Source of the DNA: Byssothecium circinans
Taxonomy: Eukaryota; Ascomycota; Dothideomycetes; Pleosporales; Massarinaceae
Length of the DNA stretch: 64,000 bases
NCBI GenBank assembly: GCA_010015675.1
Contig: ML976981.1
Span: forward strand, 287,071-351,070
Direction of reading: 5' to 3'
Shown here: in pieces, positions 50,386 to 59,763 of the stretch
Layout of the letters: each line of letters starts with the position of its first letter
Numbering within the stretch: the first letter of the stretch is position 1
Notes under the pieces: model-generated
Databases searched by the model: none
Seen by the model: the letters and a program-made list of their open reading frames with translations, nothing else
Told to the model about the DNA's origin: nothing
Translations under genes and position numbers: made by a program

Positions 50386-50913
50386 CTAGCAGTACTGGTC
50401 CTTGACGTTTTTCTCCTTCAGTCCTCCGATGCGGTCGAGATCGAGCGAGTCGAATCGATCGTAAGGCGGCAGTTCCTCGTTCAACGGCTCCAAGCCAACA
50501 CTGTGCTCCCCAACCCGGACAACGACAACGCGACCTGACTGTCGCTTGCCGCTCTCATCGACCTCGTCGGGGAATGTGATGCGGATTTCGGGGACCGGGC
50601 TGGCTGGAGGGCTGCATGAGTTCGCCATTAGGTCTTGTTTCTCCTGGTAGACAACGACGGAGTCACGACCTTTGCCGTAGGGTGTAGTGGTAATTGTCAA
50701 CCGACGATGGCCCGACTGTCTCTTCTCGTACAACGGGAGCTGTGCCTCTGCGTCCTTCCTCGCCCTTCGCATCTTCCTCAAAAACAACAGCGCACCAATC
50801 AAGACCACGCCCAAGATGATGAGCACCACAAGCGATACAACAAGACTAAGCATGGTGGTGTCCAGGCCTCCCTTCTTCTCATCGCGCACAACGAGGACGT
50901 GGATCGAGTTCAT
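50386..50913 (-). CDS. Small single-pass membrane protein, unknown function
   Basis: Single exon, 175 residues, ATG at 50913. Short N-terminus, one strong transmembrane helix at about 20-46 (LSLVVSLVVLIILGVVLIGA), then a basic stop-transfer (RKMRRARK) and a hydrophilic tail, so the C-terminus is probably cytosolic. The tail contains LPLYEK and a PPxY motif (EELPPYDRF, about residue 148), the type of motif that binds WW domains of Nedd4/Rsp5-like ubiquitin ligases or their adaptors. No known domain; small membrane proteins of this form are common in filamentous fungi. The open frame, helix and motifs support a real gene, but its role is unknown. Confidence 0.7.
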   Translation of the reverse strand: MNSIHVLVVRDEKKGGLDTTMLSLVVSLVVLIILGVVLIGALLFLRKMRRARKDAEAQLPLYEKRQSGHRRLTITTTPYGKGRDSVVVYQEKQDLMANSCSPPASPVPEIRITFPDEVDESGKRQSGRVVVVRVGEHSVGLEPLNEELPPYDRFDSLDLDRIGGLKEKNVKDQYC

Positions 50914-51847
50914 GATGTCGGTGAATTTATAATAGCAATAGTCGGTTCGTTAAGTGTCGTATGTATGATGCGATGATGAGAAGCTTTGGGAAATTCGATT
51001 AATGAGCGGATTAACTGGTCCCATGGTTAGCATCGAGTGTCCTATGGTCCACTAAGCGTTGCTGTGTTATGATCGGGAGCTGCGCTTGGCGGAAAACACA
51101 CCTTGGGTTGGAATGGAGTGGTAGCGAGGGAATGGGTTTCTAATGAGCGTCTGCACAATACATGTGCTAAAAGAATGTGGGAGGCCGATGACAACGTGAG
51201 GATGGCAGGTGGAAGAAGGGTAGAGCCTCAGTAAGGGGAGAAGTCTGCTTCCCGGCAGCCTCTAAAAACACAGGCAAATCCGTGAAATGAATGACCGCCC
51301 CCAGCCTATGAGAGGGCGAGTGTGCCTGGCCCGAGCACTGGAGATGCACCACCGCTTACTCCTAGTCCGAAAGAAGACGCTGGCAGCGCCTGGGGCCTGG
51401 GCAATAATCAACCAGGTCCCGAAGCGTGAAGAGGCGCCCCACAGCTTTGCCGTGTGTGCGCAACGAGCATACGCGCCGAACCTCTTGAGGATAGTCTACG
51501 GCACAGGATAGGAGAGGACTTGGAGAACGTGGAGGGAAAACGAGAGACACAGTGAATGGGAATCGAAATCCAGGGGAAGCGAACGGAATTAGGCAGATTG
51601 CACCTTGAGTCGTTTGCTCAATCGCTGGCACACGACAGCCGTGCTCAGGATATATGGCCATGCAATCTGCGTACAATAATAATGTAGATGCTTGCTTTAA
51701 GCTTATTTCTTGACGATACGTTCCGCGTTTTGATGTCCAGATGTCGGTAGATAGTGACAGGAGGTAACAGCCCGCAACAGTGGACACGACGGAACCTGAA
51801 GAAGCCGTTGTGCTGGAACATCCCCGCCCGCATTGGTCTCATGCCCT
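50914..51847. other. Intergenic, no gene supported
   Basis: 934 bases upstream of the small membrane-protein gene. Overlapping ORFs on both strands at 51167-51787 show no recognisable product. Confidence 0.45.
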
Positions 51848-52092
51848 TCGAGGAGCCTAGCCAGCCGAGTTCAACGGCGCTGCAGATTCTGATGTGGAGA
51901 GACCGATGGAGAGCGGTCGCAGTTGCGGACGGAGAGTACATTCACAGCCTCTTCTAAAATGTCCGTTGCTTCTCGCCTCTCGCCCGACGGCGACTAGTCA
52001 CTGTGCGCCCATGATGGTAATTATGTCCGCTCTCCGCACTTTTCGCCAGTGTTGTCGACTGGCCGCTCTGGCGTCAGCAGTGGGACAGCAGT
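51848..52092 (+). repeat. Duplicated segment, copy 1
   Basis: Runs from about CTTCGAGGAGCCTAGCCAGC through GATGTGGAGAGACCGATGG to GTGGGACAGCAG. It aligns with 53131-53608. The differences, where this copy keeps CpG, are mostly CpA or TpG in copy 2, so this is the less mutated copy. Confidence 0.7.
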
Positions 52093-52251
52093 TGCGAAAT
52101 GGATTCATGTGTAGGCACACTATGCACAGCGGCTACTACCATGGTATGCTAACGAGAAACCGCTTTTGCTACGACCACCGTCCACACCCGTCCTAGATAA
52201 ATCCATGATATTCCCTTCAACTCCTCATAAATCATAGAACGTAGTCTTTGA

Positions 52252-53150
52252 TCAGGCAAACCGAGGAGTTTCGGCCAATGCGCGGCGGATTATTCCCATT
52301 TCCCTTCCCAGTGCGGCCTCTTCTTCAGCATTCAACTCTACCTCTGCTAGCGTCAGCTTCCCGTCCACAGTAAGTCAGTCCAAAAAGTCGTAAACTTTAA
52401 CGCGCATTGTAGCACCACCCCACTCTGCAAAAACTGTCCCCATTTCTCTCGAATCGCCTCTTGCAATTTGCCCTTGTTGTCTCAGTTTTTCCGACCGCAT
52501 CTATGGCCATCTTCAGCGCCTCTGCGTATGCTTGGAAAGGCTCGACAAACTTCGATACGTCGGGAGCTTTGCCAGCTGGGCGTACGACATAGCTGCCAAG
52601 GTCGACAAGCAGAACCTTCAGAATGTCCGCTATGCCTTCTGAGATGAGGTTGCTGTCTGTTTCGTCGGTGCCGCCAACCTGAGTCTTCTTCTTTGGCTTT
52701 TTGGAGCAGGCTCGTCTGCTACTTCTTGTTGGGACTGCGCAAGGTTTCCTCGATCATCCTGTTGTGTAGATGCGTCGCCGTAGGTAAGAGTAGGGTTGAC
52801 GTGATAGGTAGGAGTGAGACCGGGACCGGCATGGTACCAAGGTTGGGACTGCGCAAGGTTTCCGTGTTCCTCAGAACCTTGACCAGCCTGTTGTGTAGAC
52901 GAATCTCCGTAGGTAAGAGCAGGGTTGTCGTGGTGGTGAGGCTCTAGTCCACGATGGGTGGGAGTGGGACCGGCATGGTATCAAGGCTGGGCTCCGTGAG
53001 GGGGAGTGGGGCCGGTATGGTACCAAGGTTGGGATTTTGTAAGGTTTTTGTGTTCTTCGCAACCTCGATCAGCCTGTTGTGTAGACGCGTCTCTGTAGGT
53101 AACAGCAGGGTTGATATGGTGGTAAGGACGGCTTCGAGGAGCCTGCCATG
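52252..53150 (-). pseudogene. Broken gene with imperfect internal repeats
   Basis: Minus-strand frames give a protein-like path ending at TGA 52252-52254. The upstream part holds imperfect repeats containing SQPWYHAGP and TYGDASTQQ (three versions of the latter, including TYGDSSTQQ and TYRDASTQQ). The downstream part (LKVLLVDLGSYVVRPAGKAP, later LTLAEVELNAEEEAALGREM) looks like a globular domain. Breaks: an in-frame TGA at 52981-52983 where the other repeat has Trp, frame changes near 52698-52702 and 52486-52490 (both T5 runs), and TGA at 52375-52377. I do not recognise the family. Homopolymer sequencing errors could explain the two frame changes but not the stops. The upstream end is undefined. 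Confidence 0.55.
52728..53120. repeat. Imperfect tandem repeats inside the broken gene
   Basis: Related blocks begin at GTTGGGACTGCGCAAGGTTT (52728 and 52842) and GTTGGGATTTTGTAAGGTTT (53028), spaced 114 and 186 bases. Each is followed by a TGTTGTGTAGA...GTAGGTAA segment. Confidence 0.7.
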
Positions 53151-53608
53151 TAGCCAGCCGAGTTCAACTTTATTTAAGCTGTAGTTATAGCATTGATTGA
53201 TTAATACTAAGGTAAGCTAGGATAACTTTAAGGCTTAATACTTGGTTAGCTGTCTATCTCCCTAGCTGTGCTCAGATATCTTCAGTTTGCAATGATAATA
53301 GAGGAATTTAGCGCACACGTAATTGAACTTCATCTAATCACCCTGTGGTAGCTAATAGGCTCAACAAAGCCTCTCTTGCGGAAAGCGTGGTGATGTGGAG
53401 AGACCAATGGAGAGCTGTCGCAGTTGCAGACGGAGTATATATTTACAGCCTCTTCTAAAATATCTATTGTTATTTATTCTCGCCTCTCGCGCGACGGCGA
53501 CTGGTCACTGTGCACCCATAATGATAATTATGTCAGCTTTCCACACTTTTTACCAGTGTTGTGGTCTAGCCAACTCTGGCGTCTAGCGTCTGGCGTCATC
53601 AGTGGGAC
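53131..53608 (+). repeat. Duplicated segment, copy 2, with AT-rich insertion
   Basis: Same order as 51848-52092, but interrupted at about 53170-53385 by about 215 bases of TA-rich sequence with no counterpart in copy 1. In the aligned parts it shows many CpG-to-CpA or CpG-to-TpG differences and a short extra copy of TCTGGCGTC near the end. Confidence 0.65.
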
Positions 53609-55099
53609 AGCAGTTCTTCGCTGAAACATGGAGTCCCCTCGGTTTGCCCCATGAAGCCCAAGGCACCAGTGTCGCATGCCTTGACGCCGTCTGAGACTAC
53701 TGTAGCGGAAGTCTCCTCGCAGGAAGAAGACGGGTCTGCCAAGCTGTCTCGTAAGCCTTCTAGAATCCATCTGCTCATGGAGAGGATGGGAAGAGACTCC
53801 GAAACGTGCCCGAAGAAGCTCGATGTGCAGGAACCATGATGCAGCAGCTAATCGTAACACTGCACTCTATGGTTAGGCTGCTATCAAGATGTGACCGGCA
53901 CAGATGCAGAAGGCCTTTCATGCGGACAGCGGTAGCTTTTGATATGGCTGTTGAGGATGATGTTGACATCTGGAGGCACCCTCGCTGGCTACCGAGTCTC
54001 CCGATGCCCATGGCCCATGTAGCACGACCGAGCGCGCAGTGCATACTAATATAGTTGCTGGAGCTGGAGATGTTCGATAGACGTTCGCCGATGTGGATGG
54101 CCGAGGTCGCCAAGTGAGACGAGAGCCCATGTGTCCCGGCCTGTCGTCTTGACGAGTAGTAGAAGCAATTCTGAATGCTTCTGCAATCAAGCAACGGTCG
54201 GCGGTCGAGTCCGTAGATGGTACAGTGGCTCCGACAGCCACATTCACGAGTCAAAGCCAAAGATGGGTCGGTGAAACGCATATTCCGTGTGCTGTAAATA
54301 ATTGATTGACGAGTCCTGCCACTACCAGGGCCCAGGGATGCGAGGGCTCTGTCTCATCCTCTGCCATCACCACACGCCGAGCCTTGATAGTCCAGATGCG
54401 TTGTTGCATGTCTGCTTGGCGCCGCCCATTCATTCATCATTGAGGCGAAAGGCGGAAAGACAATTAGCGTTGACACTAGCGCGTAGATCCATCTCACATC
54501 TGGGGAAGACTTGTTCACGACCTCACACATCCGCACATCTGGTTTCTGGTCTCTTGCGCTTGAGACTTTGCCCACGACCCGTTGGAGCCTTCCACCACTC
54601 ACCACCCCCCGGTATCCACCGGCCTCGTTCCGGACGACACCTCTCCCGCGCACCCCCATCACCATTCCGCCCTCAGGCTGCTGTCGCCCTTGCTTCCCCC
54701 GGTTGTCCTCGAGAAAAGGCATGCGTTCCCCTGCTGCGCACTACCACCGCTGCTTCGAGAGTGGTTAGCCCAACCTACATATCACCCTCGCTCGCTCCTC
54801 CCTTCTTCGTGGCCTAGCTGGTCGCCCTCCACTCCCTTCGCTCCACTCCAGGGCTCGCTCTCCCGCCTCTCCTGTACCATAGACATCGACCACGTATTCG
54901 CTTCTCTCCATCCATATTTCTACGCTCTTGGTACGCCGTCCACGGCCCTTCAGCGCGCGCTGGGGAAAGTCTTTGTGCTGACGCCTAGCCCAACCTAGTT
55001 CAGCCCTCTACGGTGCATAAGCTGCCCCACGCTGCATTCTCCTCGCAACATCTGTCGCTACAGTTGAGCGCGTAGCCTTCTCCCGCCCTGTGCCGTCAT
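53609..55099. other. Intergenic, with pyrimidine-rich leader of the PUF gene
   Basis: 1.5 kb. A 62-codon plus-strand ORF at 53651-53839 (starting MKPKAPVSHALTPSETT) has an ordinary Ser/Glu/Lys composition and may be a gene fragment, but I cannot support it. From about 54480 to 55090 the plus strand is strongly C/T-rich, typical of the promoter and 5' leader of an expressed fungal gene. Confidence 0.5.
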
Positions 55100-58000
55100 A
55101 TGGACCCTGGGATGGTTGGGCGCAACATGAATAACAGGGCAAGTAATGTGGGTTGCAGCAACTGCCACCGAGCTGCAGTAGGAACTGACCGAGTACTCAG
55201 GCCCTCAATGGCGCCGACAGCGAGCGCACTTCGCACTCAACACTGGGCTGGGGAGGCACCATATGGAACACAAACGGCCTTCATTCCGGCTTCGGCTCCG
55301 TGGCCAGAGAAAGCTCGCGGCCTCGAGGTACGCTAATCACACAGACTTGGCTTAGCATTTGGACTGACATTCGGCAGAGAACAGCGCCTATGGCGAACCC
55401 ATAGAGGGCAAGACGGGTTCCGGCTCTCTCGTCCCGTCTTCCGAAACCGACAACTGGAGCTCCAATCGCTCGCGGTGGGGAGACAGCTCAACCGGTATCC
55501 CACACGGCCGCAGCTCTGGTGTGTCGCCAGCGCGGAAGAGGTCGATTGCTCAACCTGAGCCGTCTCAACCATTCTCCGACAGTTCACAGTCGACGTTCTT
55601 TCCAGTACCACGACAGACCGCAGTGGGTCAAGCCCCCGTCGCAAAGCCTACGAAGCCGATGCTTGACCCTACCTCTACGAACTTTACTTCGGCGCGTCGC
55701 ACAGATGCCCTCGCTACCAACGCCTTCGCCAATTTCGGGTTTGGACAAGTCGATGCATCTTCGCGTTTGGATGCCTCGACAGGGTCATGGCCCGATGCAG
55801 CGTCGGTGCATTCTCCAACTGACGACAGGCGCAGCGTAGCCAACTCTGAATACTATCCGTCAAGTAACACCCCTTCGCGAAGCGGCAGTTTACCACCGTC
55901 ACGCCATGGCAACGAGCCGATACAATTTGGCCAGTCCGTGGAATCGTACCCCAGGTTTGCACAGCCTGGGCAGCGTGCGCATGCGTCCTTCTCGGCTGCT
56001 AATGGCCGCGCCTTTCAAGAGCGCAGTGCCTCGATACAAAGCGACACCATGCAAATGCTCTCCAAGTTTCACTTGGAACAGGATCCGGACCCGGGAACCA
56101 TGTCACACAGGCCCTCTATAAGCATGAACAACAGTTTCAGCCCCTCTATGAATGGCGCATCGCTTGCACGCGACCATTACCCCGATCAGCAATCGCTTGC
56201 ACGGACCGACGAGACCGGCTACCTGAACACAGGATCTTTTACGCCCAACAACTATGCCAATGCTTACCTCAATGGCCAAACGAACAACCCAAGCATTGCA
56301 TTCCGTCAAAACGTTTTCGACAATCATAGTCACAGCGCACCAAACGGCACAGGCGTGCGCCAAAGCCCGTACTACTCCAACACTCATACACCTCCGGCAT
56401 TTGACCATCTCTATCCCTCCAAGAGTATGGAACAGACACTTGCGAACAACAACAATTTTGCGCATTTGCAAAACAAGCTTCAGGGCTACGTTCAACAAGA
56501 CCGCCGTGGCTTCGTCAATCCCAACCAGATGCACGCCCCAAACCTTCAACAGTACATCGCCACACAGCAACTACGGGCCAACCTTCCGTTCCAGTATAGC
56601 GTTCCGGCCAATTTGCCAATGCATATTTTACCACCGAGCGTCATGCCCGCTGTCCCCACATTCGCGCCGATGGAGCCGCCCAAGGGTCCTCGAGGTGATG
56701 CAAGTACGACCGATTACGGCGCCATGAGTTCACAATTACTCAACTTCAAGCGTGATAGCAAGATAAACAAGCGCATAGACCTGCAACAGATCTACGGCCA
56801 CATTGTCGAATTCAGCGGAGATCAGCACGGTTCTCGCTTCATTCAGCAGAAGCTTGAGTCTGCCAACAGCGAAGAGAAAGACAAGGTTTTCCGCGAACTC
56901 CAGGAAAATGCATTGCAGTTGATGCAGGATGTGTTTGGGAATTATGTGATACAGAAGTTCTTCGAGCATGGCGATCAGACGCAGAAGAAATACTTGGCGA
57001 ATCGTATGAAAGGACATGTACTGGATCTCACTTGCGGCATGTATGGTTGCCGAGTGGTGCAAAAGGCAAGTATCGTGCCCCGATGGTGCGCACTATGCTA
57101 ATTCAAGCAGGCCTTGGAATACGTTCTCGTTGACCAGCAAGCAATGATTGTGAAAGAGCTCGAGAAGGACGTCTTGAAGTGCGTCAAGGACAGCAATGGA
57201 AACCACGTCATCCAGAAAGTCATCGACAAAGTCCCCGTTGAATACATCGGGAACGTCATCGAAGCCTTCCGCGGCCAAGTTGGATCCCTCGCTGCGAACA
57301 GTTTTGGGTGCCGTGTCGTGCAACGATTGTTGGAGAAGTGCCCTGAGCCGCAAAGGCGATTCATCATGGCCGAGCTTCACGCAGAGGGCCCAAAGCTTTT
57401 CTCAGATCAATATGGAAATTACGTGACTCAACACGTCCTTGAGTACGGACTGCCAGAGGATCGGACGAAGGTTATCGAGGGGGTCATGGCCCAGCTTCTG
57501 TTTTTTTCCAAGCATAAATTTGCCAGCAACGTGGTTGAGAAGTGCTTGATCTACGGAACAGATGCACAAAGCCGTGAGATCATGCTCACCTTCACGCAAA
57601 AGAATGAAAAGGGCGAGAACATGCTTCATACGCTGATCAAGGACGGATTCGGCAACTATGTCATCCGTGAGTCGTCCCCCTCCCTACTGTCACACCGCAG
57701 AATTAACATCGTCCCAGAGAAAATGATGGACCGTCTCATTCGCAGCGATTATGACGAGTTGTGCTCAATCATGAAGCCGGAGCTTGAGAAGGCCAAGAAG
57801 TGCATATCTAGCAAACAGATCGCCGCGGTATATGATGGTATACAACCACCTTGCAAGCATAGGCTAACATTGCCGCCAGGTGGAGAAGAAGTTGCATCGA
57901 TTCGACCGATTTGATAGTCCCTCCAACGAGGCCGCACCGACCGAAAACCCGCCCACGCCGCCACTTACCAGCGCCGCCCAGAGCCCCCGGAGCTGCTCAC

Positions 58001-58122
58001 TACCCAGTGCCAACATATCGACCGTCGATGAACCTGTACACACGTCCCCCAAGAACAAAAACCTCCCCACTCCGCCCGGCATTGTCGACATCGTCAGCAT
58101 CGACCCCGAACATAGCTCGTAG
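55100..58122 (+). CDS. PUF3: Puf3-type Pumilio-homology RNA-binding protein
   Basis: Exons 55100-55138, 55201-55327, 55378-57065, 57111-57666, 57718-57827, 57880-58122; 920 residues. Binds UGUA-type elements in mRNA 3' UTRs and controls their stability, translation and localisation. The N-terminal about 510 residues are Ser/Asn/Gln/Pro-rich and disordered. Eight PUF repeats follow (about 520-840), with recognition helices GSRFIQQ, GNYVIQK, GCRVVQK, GNHVIQK, GCRVVQR, GNYVTQH, ASNVVEK and GNYVIQK. The Cys in repeats 3 and 5 suggests the yeast Puf3 class. A short Pro/Ser-rich tail closes the protein. Introns 1 and 3 have GC donors (AGG|GCAAGT and AAG|GCAAGT); GT alternatives lose the frame or break RVVQKALEYV. 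Exon 1 and its ATG are the least certain part. Confidence 0.92.
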
Positions 58123-59487
58123 ATACATTACGTTGACGATTACTACAAGACCAAGAAACGGCCTCGCGCATATATACTTATGACCCCCCTTCCCTTCCCT
58201 TCTCCGGCTCGCCCTATCACTACATGCATGGATATGAGGAAATCCCCTTGGGCGTTTTTGTTGTTTTCCATTGGATGTGCGGGAGCATGCTTACATACCA
58301 TCGAAATATCCTGGCTTTTCTGACATGTGTCTTAATGTTTTTGTCTTTTTCTGTTCACTTTGTTGTTGTTTTCTTCTTTTCGGCTCGTATCCTCTATCAT
58401 GAACGAGATGGGAAGAAAGAAAGGCACCATTTGGCGCAATATAGGGTCCACCCAGCATCTGTTTTTCTAACTTATATGGCTATAGCATGGGGGTATTTAA
58501 AAACTCTTTTTTATGGGTGTATTGCGGCAGACGATCTTTCTTAGATGGTCTGGTCTGATGGATCGATTTGACAGGGGGTTTAGGGATACAGCGGGACGGT
58601 GGGTGGGTGATGGATAGATAGATTGGTGTTGGGGAAGACATAAATGGTAGAAGTATTCATACTGATCGCCTGCTACTTTTCGTCGCGTGTGCTATGATTT
58701 GATGGGTTCTCATTGATGCCGATGTTTGTGAGTAGTGGCGTTGTCTCGCCGCCGCGAAGGGTGTTGAACTTTTTACTTGGCCGATTGAAGTTCGGAAAAG
58801 GGGTCCAAACATTTATCAGGAATCCGTACGTCTCTCCGTCTTCAGGACACAACTTGATGATGCTACTCATCAGCTGCGGATACTCCAATGCATACTACCC
58901 TCCCTAGCCCTAGTCCCCTTTCCTTTCCCACGCGCATATATAAACCCTCTCCTCATCCCTCCCCACATCTTACCTTCTCCACACTTGCAAGGTCTGTGGA
59001 ATTACTCCAGTGCGGTAAAAATGATGCGTGTGCTACAGTGTGTTTTCTCGTTCAAAAAATGGTTCGTGGAGAATGAAATGCTGCCCCTTCGCTCTGAGTC
59101 GAAAATCGGGATTGCAGCGGAATTATGGCAGGAGGGAGAAGGGTTTCTTCACGTATGTTCTGAGCAGTCTAATATTACTTTACAAAAAGAACCAGAGGAC
59201 GTCCTAAATGATGTGTGAAGTTTGTTTGAAATGCACATGTCGCCAATACTATGGAATCTGTGGCGGTTCTCTCAGATTGACTAAAGAAAATTTAAGAACC
59301 AAAATTGAACAATATCCATGGAGTGAGTGAGCGGGCAGGCCTCAGCTTCCTAATTTTTTCGGAGTACGAAAATGTGAAGGTCGATTTGGGTTGATTGGTT
59401 TGGTGGGCCTAGGAGTTCTTTTTGTTGAAGTGGTCTGGATTTTGGCAAATGTGGCGGGACGTTGGTGTGTTGTGCGGCTCTCAAAAT
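58123..59487. other. Intergenic, PUF gene 3' flank
   Basis: The first few hundred bases (T-rich after 58250) are likely 3' UTR of the PUF gene. Short ORFs at 58673-59218 show no recognisable product. Confidence 0.5.
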
Positions 59488-59763
59488 ATGGAACGAGACG
59501 ACACATGTCCTGGACGTGCTTTTTCTCAAAAACAATTTGAACAGGGACAGGTATTCACAATTGATTGTACAACGAACGGACGTGTCTATCCTCTGCATCA
59601 TCTGTTCTGTACGGAAGTGAGACCTCCAAAAGCATCATCGGTCGCGAAATGTTGTGCGGAACAAAAAGAACGACGAATTGCTAGCAATGTTGTTCGTTTG
59701 GAACTTTGCCAGATAAAAGGAGTATTTTTTACATCGGTTTACTGTGGAGAACGTTTATCATGA
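59488..59763 (+). CDS. Candidate small Cys-rich protein, unknown
   Basis: Open frame of 91 residues from ATG 59488 to TGA 59763, preceded by an open extension without ATG to an in-frame stop at 59410. Seven Cys residues occur, including KCCAEQKE and the motif QVFTIDCTTNGRVY. The C-terminal half (RIASNVVRLELCQIKGVFFT) has the alternating pattern of beta strands. There is no signal peptide in this exon; if it is a secreted effector-type protein, an upstream leader exon must exist, which I could not identify. It sits in gene-poor, AT-richer DNA, where such genes are often found in plant-associated dothideomycetes. It may be a chance ORF. Confidence 0.3.
   Translation: MERDDTCPGRAFSQKQFEQGQVFTIDCTTNGRVYPLHHLFCTEVRPPKASSVAKCCAEQKERRIASNVVRLELCQIKGVFFTSVYCGERLS

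Noticed and set aside
53651..53839. 62-codon ORF starting MKPKAPVSHALTPSETT
   Set aside because: Plausible composition but no homologous feature, splice partner or context to support a gene.
54302..54817. 171-codon open frame before the PUF gene
   Set aside because: Follows from C/T-rich leader sequence; Pro/Ser/His/Arg composition with no family features.
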